From positions 1 to 18,581 of the forward strand of contig JAGGVT010000085.1 of assembly GCA_021157815.1 (NCBI GenBank): DNA of 18,581 nucleotides, read 5' to 3'. The notes under the pieces are model-generated. The model was not told where the DNA came from. It searched no databases and saw nothing but the letters and a program-made list of their open reading frames with translations. Shown here piece by piece: positions 1 to 7,069 of the stretch. Position numbers and translations under genes: made by a program. The stretch's first letter is position 1. Each line of letters opens with the position of its first letter. The stretch comes from a bacterium (GTDB lineage Bacteria; JAJVIF01; JAGGVT01).

Positions 1-269
1 CAACAGCGGAATACTGCTGTGTTTACTGGGGCTCGACAATACCGCCCGGCAGTTCACAGGTTTCCGACTATCATCACATGATTTCCGCCGGTACAGGTTG
101 TTATGAAATCAGCGATTTTGTTGATCCGAATTTTGATTACACTCCGGGTGATAATTTCTATCATCCGCAAAATACAGTTATTGCAACCGGTGCTGACGAC
201 GGCAGTGAAATGGGATGCTTCGGCGGTCCCGATGGCGGCTGGACTCCGCCAAGCCAGATTTATAACTAG
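1..269 (+). CDS. 3' end of secreted beta-helix-type protein (partial)
   Basis: The reading frame that includes the codon at position 3 is open from the window edge to a TAG at 267-269, giving about 88 residues of a protein that begins upstream. The tail contains DPNFDYTPGDNFYHP followed by DDGSEMGCFGGPDGGW and PPSQ. This matches the C-terminus of the large lipoprotein at 2551-5493 almost position by position (DPNYGGPGPTFYHV, then DDGSEMGAFGGPDGDW and PPSQ). The 'DPN..., ...DDGSEMG.FGGPDG' pattern is the usual closing rung of right-handed parallel beta-helix secreted proteins. I infer a paralogue that is exported and probably surface- or carbohydrate-associated. The ATG at 78 is in frame but is internal, because coding-like sequence (YCCVYWGS) precedes it. 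The function cannot be stated from this fragment. Confidence 0.75.
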   Translation, partial: TAEYCCVYWGSTIPPGSSQVSDYHHMISAGTGCYEISDFVDPNFDYTPGDNFYHPQNTVIATGADDGSEMGCFGGPDGGWTPPSQIYN

Positions 270-324
270 GAGAAGCTTTTGGAAAAGCATGGATTTCTGA
301 GGACAGACTTAAGAAGCGGCTTTC

Positions 325-460
325 GGGCTTGTTGAAAAACCCCCTTTGGGCGTAAACCGTAGGGACGAACCTTGTGTTCGTTCTAAAGGATGCGATAAAT
401 ACAGGGCGAATACAAGGTCCGCCCCTACAGTACGGGATAAAAAGAGGTTTTCAACAGCCC
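325..460. repeat. Small inverted-repeat (MITE-like) element, copy 1
   Basis: The ends are inverted repeats: GGGCTTGTTGAAAAACC at 325-342 and GGTTTTCAACAGCCC at 446-460, about 136 bp apart. Inside lies a second inverted repeat, GTAGGGACGAACCTTG (about 360-375) against CAAGGTCCGCCCCTAC (about 412-428). ACGGGATAAA sits just inside the right end. The same right end (ACGGGATAAA, then TTTTTCAACAGCCC) recurs in the element at 6586-6828. There is no ORF of note. I infer a non-autonomous mobile or palindromic repeat family. Confidence 0.6.
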
Positions 461-483
461 CTTTCGACGGAATGACAAGGTAA

Positions 484-513
484 TGTCATTCCGGGCTTGA
501 CCCGGAATCTATT
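484..513. repeat. Short palindromic repeat (GTCATTCCG / CTTGACCCGGAATCT type)
   Basis: Two adjoining small palindromes are visible: CGGAATGAC (469-477) pairs with GTCATTCCG (484-492), and CCGGG pairs with CCCGG around 491-505. The 15-mer CTTGACCCGGAATCT at 496-510 recurs exactly on the other strand at 15576-15590, also beside a GTCATTCCG module. This points to a dispersed family. It directly follows the inverted-repeat element at 325-460. Confidence 0.5.
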
Positions 514-534
514 TTTTCCCTGGCAAATCCATAG

Positions 535-563
535 TTGCATATATCCCCGCTCATATATATAAT
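535..563 (+). promoter_or_regulatory. Putative sigma-70-type promoter for the CstA gene
   Basis: The sequence shows TTGCAT at 535-540, a 17-nt spacer, then a perfect TATAAT at 558-563. The start of transcription would be near 570, giving a leader of about 42 nt. The -35 box matches only about half the consensus, and the local TATATA run makes chance matches likely. Confidence 0.45.
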
Positions 564-611
564 CGACTTGATAGGAATGAACTGGCTAATATATTTTTGA
601 GGTAATGCACA

Positions 612-2321
612 ATGCAATCTGTTCTAATCGCTGTTGGATCGTTTGTTCTCTACATCATTGCTTATAAAACATACGGGCAATTTCTCGCAAAAAAAATATT
701 CAAACTCGATGATTCCAATATCACCCCGGCGGTCAAGATAAACGACAAAAAGGACTATGTCCCAACCAAACTGGAAGTCCTGTTCGGGCATCATTATACA
801 TCAATCGCCGGTACGGGACCAATCGTTGGACCCGCAATCGGAATAATCTGGGGATGGGTTCCGGCGTTAATCTGGATTCTACTCGGCTCAATTTTCATGG
901 GAGCAGTCCACGATTTCGGCGCGCTTGTGGTTTCGGCGCGCAATCAGGGAAAAAGCATAGGTGACATTGCAGGAAAATACATATCGCGGCGAGTGCAAAT
1001 CATGTTCCTCGTGATTGTATTTCTGCTTCTGTTAATCGTCATCGCGGTTTTCTGTCTTGTAATCGCAAGTTTGTTCTCAATGTACCCTCAATCTGTCATT
1101 CCAATATGGATAGAAATACCGATAGCGATGGCTATCGGGCATCTGGTCTATAAAAAGGGGAAAGACGCTCTGAAGTTAAGCCTTATCGGCGTGTTTCTTC
1201 TTTACGTTTTTATAGTTGTAGGCGCCTATGTTCCAGTCAAACTACCCGCAATCGGCTCAATTCAGCCACTTGCATCATGGACTATAATTCTGCTGATTTA
1301 CGCGTTTATCGCATCAGTGATGCCTGTGTGGAAACTGCTTCAACCGAGGGATTATATCAATGGCCATGAGCTTTTTGTCGTTTTGTTTGTTTTAGCTATC
1401 GCTGTTTTATTCTCACGTCCGGAGATTGTCGCGCCGGTATATCAGGCGCATCCTGAGGGCGCACCTCCAATATTCCCATTTCTGTTCATAACAATTTCAT
1501 GTGGAGCGATTTCAGGATTTCATGCCCTGGTTGGTTCGGGGACGTCCAGCAAGCAGATGTCGAAAGAGAGCCATGCAATTGTAATCGGTTACGGCGGAAT
1601 GCTTCTGGAGGGATTTCTCGCAGTGCTTGTGATTATCGCGGTCGCGGGTGGAATCGGCCTTGCAGGCGGAGACAGCAACCTGACAGGATTCGCCGCATGG
1701 AGTGACCATTATTCATCGTGGGGCGCAGCGAAGGGACTCGGCGCGAAAATCGGAGCGTTTGTGAACGGCTCGGCGAAAATGCTTGGATTTATCGGAATCT
1801 CCTGGACAATCGCAATTACGGTTATGGGCGTTTTCGTGGCGTCATTCGCATCTACAACTCTCGACACCGCGACAAGACTGCAGCGATATATAATCTCCGA
1901 ACTCGGTGTGGAACTTCATATCAAGGCGCTGACTAATGTTTATGTTGCAACAGGTGTAGCGGTCGTAACAGCTGGAATCGTGGCGCTTGCTAAAGAGGGC
2001 GGCAAGGGCGGTCTGATTCTCTGGCCACTGTTCGGCGCGGCAAACCAGCTCCTCGCATGCCTTGCGCTCATGGTAATAACCGTTTATCTGCGCAAAAAGA
2101 AAATACAATCAATTTACACATTCGTCCCCATGCTGATAATGTTCGTAATAACCGGAGTCGCGATGGTTTACAACATGCATAATTTTTACGCTGACGGTTT
2201 GAAATCACTGCATCTGCTGGTAATAAGCCTGATTATAATGGTACTCGAAGCCTGGATGATAATTGAATCGTTCGTCTTGCTTTCCAAAAAGACCGATGCT
2301 GATGATTTGCAAAGCGCGTAG
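612..2321 (+). CDS. CstA-family carbon starvation / pyruvate-type transporter
   Basis: This is a 569-residue polytopic inner-membrane protein with about 15 hydrophobic segments. Family signatures are clear. An N-terminal block (DDSNITPAVKINDKKDYVPT, residues about 33-52) is followed by GHHYTSIAGTGPIVGPAIG (about 59-77) and GAVHDFGALVVSARNQGKSI. Near residues 298-315 lies CGAISGFHALVGSGTSSKQ, the conserved CstA core. Known members (E. coli CstA and BtsT) take up pyruvate, or peptides in the older assignment. This protein is shorter than E. coli CstA (about 700 aa), as is common in anaerobes. The start at 612 is supported by TGAGGT at 598-603 with 8 nt spacing. It appears monocistronic, with no U-rich terminator downstream, only the hairpin repeats at 2361-2486. 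With acetyl-CoA synthetase and an OFA transporter nearby, a role in small organic acid uptake is a reasonable inference; the substrate is not proven. Confidence 0.9.
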   Translation: MQSVLIAVGSFVLYIIAYKTYGQFLAKKIFKLDDSNITPAVKINDKKDYVPTKLEVLFGHHYTSIAGTGPIVGPAIGIIWGWVPALIWILLGSIFMGAVHDFGALVVSARNQGKSIGDIAGKYISRRVQIMFLVIVFLLLLIVIAVFCLVIASLFSMYPQSVIPIWIEIPIAMAIGHLVYKKGKDALKLSLIGVFLLYVFIVVGAYVPVKLPAIGSIQPLASWTIILLIYAFIASVMPVWKLLQPRDYINGHELFVVLFVLAIAVLFSRPEIVAPVYQAHPEGAPPIFPFLFITISCGAISGFHALVGSGTSSKQMSKESHAIVIGYGGMLLEGFLAVLVIIAVAGGIGLAGGDSNLTGFAAWSDHYSSWGAAKGLGAKIGAFVNGSAKMLGFIGISWTIAITVMGVFVASFASTTLDTATRLQRYIISELGVELHIKALTNVYVATGVAVVTAGIVALAKEGGKGGLILWPLFGAANQLLACLALMVITVYLRKKKIQSIYTFVPMLIMFVITGVAMVYNMHNFYADGLKSLHLLVISLIIMVLEAWMIIESFVLLSKKTDADDLQSA

Positions 2322-2360
2322 GTCGGGTCGCTCATTTAATGGGACGATTGAGACTAATTC

Positions 2361-2486
2361 GCTTATAACCCCGGTGAAGGGACACCGGGTTACATATTCG
2401 CGCATAACCCCGGTGAGGGGACACCGGGTAACATGTTGGGGCTAACTTACGCGCTACCCCGGTGAAGAGCCGCAGGTTTACATATT
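2361..2486. repeat. Tandem hairpin repeats, three units (upstream cluster)
   Basis: Three units lie at about 2361-2398, 2399-2437 and 2451-2486. The core is ATAACCCCGGTGAGGGGACA followed by CCGGGTTACATATT. Each good unit can fold with CCCGGTG pairing CACCGGG around a 6-nt loop. The third unit is degenerate in the 3' half of the stem (AGAGCCGCAGG). The same unit recurs in the same orientation at 5829-5914, after the lipoprotein gene. No U-run follows any hairpin, so classical terminator function is unlikely. Confidence 0.75.
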
Positions 2487-2506
2487 CCGCTTACATATGT
2501 TATACT
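2477..2506 (+). promoter_or_regulatory. Putative extended -10 promoter for the lipoprotein gene
   Basis: TTTACA at 2477-2482 is a 5-of-6 match to the -35 box. After an 18-nt spacer comes TATACT at 2501-2506, preceded by TG at 2498-2499 (extended -10). The -35 hexamer lies inside the third hairpin-repeat unit, where other units read GTTACA. The leader would be about 38 nt. Confidence 0.5.
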
Positions 2507-2550
2507 AATATTCAATCTTTTTTGAAAAAAATGAATCGATGAGGTGAATG

Positions 2551-5493
2551 ATGTCACGCACCAATGTTTTTCTAACACTACTTTTCATTACAGCTTTATT
2601 TGGATGTTCCTCCTCAAACAATTCGATTATTCCCGGTATGACGCCTGGTTCAGGCAGTTTGGACTCATCCGGCTATGACAGTCTTCCCGTTTTTATATCA
2701 GATTTGGATGCTCAGGGCAATCCGGCTGATGGATACGGGATTTTGGGGCTGTTTGAATTGGTCTTTTCAGATGAAAACGCGTCTCTTGTTCCGCTGAGAA
2801 AATCGGCATTGGAGGATGTACTTGAGGCTGTTGATATCACCAATTTCCTTTCGTTGGCGCCATGCACAGATTGCGTGAAAATCGCGTCGGTGGAACTTGA
2901 TCCGGATGGGAATGCGGTCGTTTCAATTGGAATAAAGCATCCATTTGGAGCTGGTGATCCGCTGAAGCCAATATCGGGGCGGAATCGAGCCGACCTGCAT
3001 GTTTTTAACGTTGAGGGAATAGTTATCTCAAATGCCGCGGGAATATCCTTTCCCGGAATAGGAGCAACCACTGCGGGATTATATTTGAAAAATGCAGATG
3101 GCCTAACGGGGTATCTGGATGCGTCACTCGAACGTATATTCGCAACAGATGCTACAGTTCACCCTTATATATTACATTTCGATGATTATTCAGCCGGGAA
3201 CTTTGATCCGGAATCGCTAACGGGATTCACGAGTGTAACAGATCCACCGCCGTCAGGAAATCTGGTGATGGCTATGGGCAGTGATTGCGACTATCAGGAT
3301 TACATCTTTGATCTTGATGAAATGGGTAACGTGGATTTTATCATCGCGGTTGGATGTACATACGCTGTCAGTGCAGCGTCAAGATCGGAGAGATTCACGC
3401 CTGAATACCGAGTGCCGCAGCATAACAAGAAAGCTGCGAGCGAGGTAAGTGTTGAGATTTTAACCAATGATCTTATAGGTGGCGATGTTGCATCAGAGGC
3501 AACTCTGCAGGTTAAGGTCGTTGATGTAAACCACGCGGTACCAGTCGGTACCGAACTTAACGAAATGCGAGCGGACAGTTCTGTTGGTGGTGTGGATGTC
3601 ATGGTCCCAGGCGTTACATCCAGTGTGGTCAATTTCTCAACGACCCCATTGAGCGGAACAGGACATGACCCGTCTGATCCACTTGTCTTTGAGGGTGTTA
3701 TCACGAATTCATCCGGTGGTGACGGTGGAAATTATCTCGGGATTGTTAAGGTTATTGACAGTTATATTCCCGGGCAGAATGTCGCGACACTGTTAAACGG
3801 AATGGATGGAATAACTCGAGTTGGCCCTGTAGAAAACCCACTTGGCGGCCTATTTCAAATTGATGAATTCGCCACTTACCAGGTTTTCAATATCGAAGTG
3901 ATATCGTATCAGGTCGAGCCGCAGTTCACATTCACACCGGAGCCATTCTATGATGACATTGGACCTGAAGGCTCTACAGAGGATCCTGTGCCGACCGATT
4001 GGGATGTCTATTTCGATGCGTCGCTTTCGGTAGGCGCGACAGCTTATGACTGGGACTTCGATAGTGACGGGACATATGAGTTCGTTGGTGACACTACGCC
4101 GTACAGGACCTGGCAGTACGCATATGATTCTGCGGAGACTTATCCGGTCACATACCTTGCTACTTTACGCTTAAACGGAAACGACACATGGACAATTACT
4201 CATCCGATTGTGGTTTCGCGAAGCATTTATGTAGATGGCGACTACACCGGTGTTGGAGATGGTTTGCCCGGCTCTCCATACAGCACGATAATGGAAGGCA
4301 TTAATAATAGCGTGACGGGGTGGACTGTCAGAGTTGATGCCGTTGAGACTGGAAATGGCTACTATGAGGAAGCGGTCGTGTTGGCATCAGGCATTGACCT
4401 GGTTGGCGACAACTGGAACGGTGGAACGGGAAAGCCGAAAATACACATAAACAGCAGTGGCGGCTGGAATGTTGTCGTCGATCATATGGTGGGAACTGAT
4501 GTCTCGGATGTAAAGATCAGCGGTTTCGATCTGACCACAAACGAGTTTGAGATTGAATGGTGGGGTGGGTTGGGCAACGGAAATTTCCAGTTGCTGTATT
4601 TGACGGATTGCTCTGATATCGCTGTTACAAACTGCAAATTCGGGACCACAGTCAATGCATGTCGCCTGACAGGTATCCTCGTCAGCGGTGGAACTGATCT
4701 CATGATCACGCATAACGAGTTCGTAAACCTCTTCAACACGCGAGACTACAATTGGTCCAGCGGAGTGACAGCCATCGGTCTCAACAATGTCACCAACACT
4801 CAAATAAGACACAATGAAATTCATCATATTAACTATCAGAACCGGCATAATTACGGGGATGCCATCATTACTCGTACTCAAGGCATTACTTGTTCCAGCT
4901 GTTCGAGCGGTCTCCAGGTGAACAACAACCTTATCTACGACATCTATGATCTCTCAGCAGCGGCTGGAAATTTCATGGGGGTCGCCGGCTATTACTACTA
5001 CAATTATATAGACGGAGTAACAATCTCTAACAGCCCCGGAGCAGTTGTGGCAAACAACACGATTGACGACTTAAATCCTGTGGGAGCGGCTGGTGATCAG
5101 GCAGGTGCGGTCTGGGGTGTGCGTTGTGGTACAGCCACACAAGCTGGAGAATCAATCGTGGTGAAAAACACGATTACGAGCAATCTGGTCGCGACTGAGA
5201 TCACAACGTACCCGTTGTATCGTGGCGCTGGATTCAATTCTGTTTTTACACTGACTGTCGATTACTCTTGTGTCTATAATCTCGATCTGACTAACGGTGG
5301 AAGTGAGTATTATAATCTTGCGGTCAAGGGAACGGGATCATTCGACAATACGGACAATCAGGATCCAAACTATGGCGGTCCGGGACCGACTTTCTATCAT
5401 GTCGGCAACCTGGCTCTTGTAAGCGATGACGGCAGCGAGATGGGAGCTTTCGGCGGTCCGGACGGGGACTGGATTCCACCCAGCCAGGAGTAG
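2551..5493 (+). CDS. Large surface lipoprotein with PKD-like and right-handed beta-helix domains
   Basis: The product is about 980 aa. A lipoprotein signal peptide (residues 1-18) ends in LFG-C19, a lipobox. A serine/asparagine-rich linker follows, then a conserved-looking module of unknown function (about 40-400, including CTDCVKIASVELDPDG and LHFDDYSAGNFDPES). A PKD-like domain at about 469-555 carries YDWDFDSDGTYEF. From about 557, YVDGDYTGVGDGLPGSPYST opens a right-handed beta-helix with many N/T/I ladder repeats, closing with GSEMGAFGGPDG. I infer an outer-membrane or cell-surface protein, possibly binding or cleaving polysaccharide, but I see no catalytic motif I can name. ATG codons occur at 2548 and 2551; GAGGTG at 2541-2546 leaves only 3 nt from GAGG to 2548 but 6 nt to 2551, so I prefer 2551. 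The tail matches the partial gene at 1-269. A strong terminator follows at 5572-5603. Confidence 0.85.
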   Translation: MSRTNVFLTLLFITALFGCSSSNNSIIPGMTPGSGSLDSSGYDSLPVFISDLDAQGNPADGYGILGLFELVFSDENASLVPLRKSALEDVLEAVDITNFLSLAPCTDCVKIASVELDPDGNAVVSIGIKHPFGAGDPLKPISGRNRADLHVFNVEGIVISNAAGISFPGIGATTAGLYLKNADGLTGYLDASLERIFATDATVHPYILHFDDYSAGNFDPESLTGFTSVTDPPPSGNLVMAMGSDCDYQDYIFDLDEMGNVDFIIAVGCTYAVSAASRSERFTPEYRVPQHNKKAASEVSVEILTNDLIGGDVASEATLQVKVVDVNHAVPVGTELNEMRADSSVGGVDVMVPGVTSSVVNFSTTPLSGTGHDPSDPLVFEGVITNSSGGDGGNYLGIVKVIDSYIPGQNVATLLNGMDGITRVGPVENPLGGLFQIDEFATYQVFNIEVISYQVEPQFTFTPEPFYDDIGPEGSTEDPVPTDWDVYFDASLSVGATAYDWDFDSDGTYEFVGDTTPYRTWQYAYDSAETYPVTYLATLRLNGNDTWTITHPIVVSRSIYVDGDYTGVGDGLPGSPYSTIMEGINNSVTGWTVRVDAVETGNGYYEEAVVLASGIDLVGDNWNGGTGKPKIHINSSGGWNVVVDHMVGTDVSDVKISGFDLTTNEFEIEWWGGLGNGNFQLLYLTDCSDIAVTNCKFGTTVNACRLTGILVSGGTDLMITHNEFVNLFNTRDYNWSSGVTAIGLNNVTNTQIRHNEIHHINYQNRHNYGDAIITRTQGITCSSCSSGLQVNNNLIYDIYDLSAAAGNFMGVAGYYYYNYIDGVTISNSPGAVVANNTIDDLNPVGAAGDQAGAVWGVRCGTATQAGESIVVKNTITSNLVATEITTYPLYRGAGFNSVFTLTVDYSCVYNLDLTNGGSEYYNLAVKGTGSFDNTDNQDPNYGGPGPTFYHVGNLALVSDDGSEMGAFGGPDGDWIPPSQE

Positions 5494-5499
5494 CTGGCT

Positions 5500-5546
5500 A
5501 GCCAGGAACTGACCAGCCAGGAACTGACCAGTCAGGAGGAACTGAC
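5500..5546 (+). repeat. 15-bp tandem repeats just after the lipoprotein stop codon
   Basis: AGCCAGGAACTGACC occurs at 5500-5514 and exactly again at 5515-5529. A third, altered copy is at 5530-5546 (AGTCAGGAGGAACTGAC). The period is 15 bp, so the lipoprotein reading frame is preserved. Read past the TAG at 5491-5493, the repeats would encode SQELT-SQELT-SQEELT, echoing the real C-terminus PPSQE. Confidence 0.8.
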
Positions 5547-5571
5547 TCTTATTTGGCACTTCGACAAAAAC

Positions 5572-5603
5572 AATCCCATCTCGAACAGCGAGATGGGATT
5601 TTT
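5572..5603 (+). terminator. Intrinsic terminator of the lipoprotein gene
   Basis: A perfect 12-bp stem (AATCCCATCTCG, 5572-5583, with CGAGATGGGATT, 5589-5600) with a 5-nt loop AACAG is followed by further T residues. It lies 78 nt after the stop codon. Confidence 0.9.
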
Positions 5604-5828
5604 CCTGAGCAGTTTTTTATTGTTACACCGGATGGTGTTGTAAAAAGAGGCAGGGGAGAATAATTCCGTTTGACATGCAGCCTGTAACCTGGGAATCCAA
5701 TTCGGCTTCACTCAGGGCAGGCTTTTTCCGGTGTATGATGCCAAAAGATCCAGGCAGAAATACAAATTCAAGAAATATTAAAAGCGCATAGCCCGTTTTT
5801 TACAAACCGGGATAAGAGAGGCTAACTC

Positions 5829-5914
5829 ACGCATAACCCCGGTGAGGGGACACCGGGTTACATATTGGTCGCTAAAGTACGCAATACTCCGGGGAGTGGA
5901 TGTCGGATTACTAA
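5829..5914. repeat. Hairpin repeats, two units (downstream cluster)
   Basis: One well-preserved unit (about 5829-5866) is nearly identical to the upstream cluster at 2361-2486. A degenerate unit follows at about 5867-5914 (TACTCCGGGGAGTGGATGTC). A shared spacer, GCTAAC followed by a T/C variant and ACGC, precedes the units at 5821 and at 2441. That suggests a full period of about 48 bp. The remaining DNA between 5604 and 5828 shows no gene, RNA or other repeat that I can support. Confidence 0.7.
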
Positions 5915-5920
5915 TCCGCA

Positions 5921-6463
5921 TTAATTTGCGGTTGGTTGCCCCGAGTCAAGCTGGTCGATTATCGTTTGGGCGAATTCCACGACTGCGGTGGGGCCGTCGC
6001 CGGTTACAATCGAGCCATCGACCTCCACCGATTGTCCTGTGTAGTTCGCTCCAGCCTTTTTTAATGCTGTCGCGGCGCTGGTGTAACTGGTCGCGGTTTT
6101 GCCCTTGAGGACTCCGGCGTGCGCCAGTGTCGGCGGGGCAAGGCAGATTGCGCCGAGCAGTTTGTTTTTCTCTATGGTTTCCTTGGCCAGCGAATGGGCT
6201 TTCAGGTCGTTCCAGTAAACCTGCGAGCCGACACCGCCAACGAAAATGACAGCGTCGTATTTGTCAATCTCCGCGTTGCTGTAAACGATATCGCTTTCAA
6301 CACGACTACCCAGCATTCCGCGCGCCCGTCCCTCTTTATCAGCCGCGATGTCAACAGTCGCTCCGGCGTCCTCGAACATTTTCTTTGGGACACTAAGTTC
6401 CTCATCGCGATAGCCTTTCGATGCGATAATCATCAGGATTCGCTTATTCTCAAGCTCCCTCAT
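5921..6463 (-). CDS. DJ-1/PfpI family protein
   Basis: This 180-residue cytoplasmic protein belongs to the class I glutamine-amidotransferase-like superfamily. The N-terminal strand KRILMIIASKGYRDEEL supplies the conserved acidic residue (E22). KYDAVIFVGGVGS (68-80) is the central strand and glycine turn. AICLAPPTLAHAG (105-117) is the nucleophile elbow with Cys107. The residue after the cysteine is Leu rather than the His of PfpI-type proteases, so it is closer to the DJ-1 type. Family members include chaperones, deglycase-type and hydratase-type enzymes; I cannot choose among them. The frame is open upstream to an ATG at 6529. I prefer the ATG at 6463 because GGAGG (complement of 6469-6473) lies 5 nt before it and the homologous domain begins there. 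A near-consensus promoter lies at 6551-6579, giving a leader of about 80 nt. Neighbouring genes suggest no specific partner. Confidence 0.85.
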   Translation of the reverse strand: MRELENKRILMIIASKGYRDEELSVPKKMFEDAGATVDIAADKEGRARGMLGSRVESDIVYSNAEIDKYDAVIFVGGVGSQVYWNDLKAHSLAKETIEKNKLLGAICLAPPTLAHAGVLKGKTATSYTSAATALKKAGANYTGQSVEVDGSIVTGDGPTAVVEFAQTIIDQLDSGQPTAN

Positions 6464-6550
6464 GATATCCTCCGTTTCCATGGGAATCATACGCCACTCA
6501 TCAGACGTAACGCTCCCTGGATTCATCAAAGAATACGCTTTAACAGAAAC

Positions 6551-6579
6551 ATTATAGATACCAAATGGGATTAAGTCAA
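6551..6579 (-). promoter_or_regulatory. Near-consensus sigma-70 promoter for the DJ-1/PfpI gene
   Basis: On the minus strand, TTGACT (complement of 6574-6579), a 17-nt spacer and a perfect TATAAT (complement of 6551-6556) precede the gene. Transcription would start near 6544. It lies just outside the left end of the inverted-repeat element at 6586-6828. Confidence 0.75.
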
Positions 6580-6585
6580 TCTGCT

Positions 6586-6828
6586 CGTAGCGCCGGCGTC
6601 CCGGGCTTGTTGAAAAAGGGATAGATTTTAATGTAACCCGGAATGCCTTTATAAAAAAACATGAATCAATTCTGCAACGTTAGCAGGCATTCCGGGGTTC
6701 CGCATAGATAGCCACTTCCCCGGCATGCCTGATTCACTTTATAGATAATTGTTTCTTTAGTTCGGGACGGCATGACTGGGTTACGGGATAAATAGGCTTT
6801 TTCAACAGCCCGGGACATCAGCGCTACG
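6586..6828. repeat. Inverted-repeat (MITE-like) element, copy 2
   Basis: The left end reads CGTAGCGCCGGCGTCCCGGG and continues CTTGTTGAAAAA (6586-6617). The right end, reversed, reads CGTAGCGCTGATGTCCCGGG and continues CTGTTGAAAAA (6795-6828). The arms are about 33 nt with few mismatches. ACGGGATAAATAGG just inside the right end is shared with the element at 325-460. An internal pair, GGAATGCC (about 6642-6649) and GGCATTCC (about 6688-6695), is also inverted. The open frame across it (6666-6857, minus) has no coding features. The outer CGTAGCGC to CCCGGG part may be an older palindrome containing the GTTGAAAAA-ended element. Confidence 0.65.
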
Positions 6829-7000
6829 ATTATTGATGATTTGCTTGTTGAGTTCATTTTTCATATTTCCAATCCTTTAAATACAATGATTAATCCATTT
6901 TTCATCCACCAAATAGACGGCGCCGAAATGAAAACCGCTGCAGGAAATGGCATATTTTTAGGATTTTTACTTGTAATAGTGAATTTTTCAGCTATCCTTA

Positions 7001-7028
7001 TTGACATTCATCATGAAATAGCTAAAAT
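7001..7028 (+). promoter_or_regulatory. Near-consensus sigma-70 promoter upstream of acs
   Basis: A perfect TTGACA at 7001-7006, a 16-nt spacer and TAAAAT at 7023-7028 (5 of 6) are visible. The predicted start, about 7034-7036, is at the foot of the hairpin at 7038-7065. If transcripts pass that hairpin, the acs leader is about 310 nt. Confidence 0.55.
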
Positions 7029-7037
7029 ACAGCGGGT

Positions 7038-7065
7038 TTCAGATTCCATCTGAAGCGTTTTTTTT
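7038..7065 (+). terminator. Terminator-like hairpin immediately after the promoter
   Basis: TTCAGAT (7038-7044) pairs perfectly with ATCTGAA (7048-7054) across a 3-nt loop. GCG and eight T residues (7058-7065) follow. It has the form of an intrinsic terminator on the plus strand, though the stem is short and AT-rich. No convincing gene ends here, so it may act as an attenuator or a 5' stem. Confidence 0.55.
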
Positions 7066-7069
7066 CGTG

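Noticed and set aside
1512-2108. Antisense frames inside the CstA gene
   Set aside because: They are mirror frames of a strongly conserved transporter gene and have no ribosome sites or family features.
2361-2486. CRISPR array
   Set aside because: The repeated units are hairpins with almost no unique spacers, few copies and no cas genes; spacing is irregular.
6666-6857. 63-codon minus-strand frame
   Set aside because: It lies almost wholly within the inverted-repeat element 6586-6828 and shows no protein-like features.
6841-7053. 70-codon plus-strand frame with a hydrophobic stretch, ending inside the 7038-7065 hairpin
   Set aside because: It needs a TTG start without a Shine-Dalgarno site, contains the near-consensus promoter at 7001-7028, and the sequence is AT-rich spacer; a small membrane protein from the ATG at 6928 also lacks a ribosome site.
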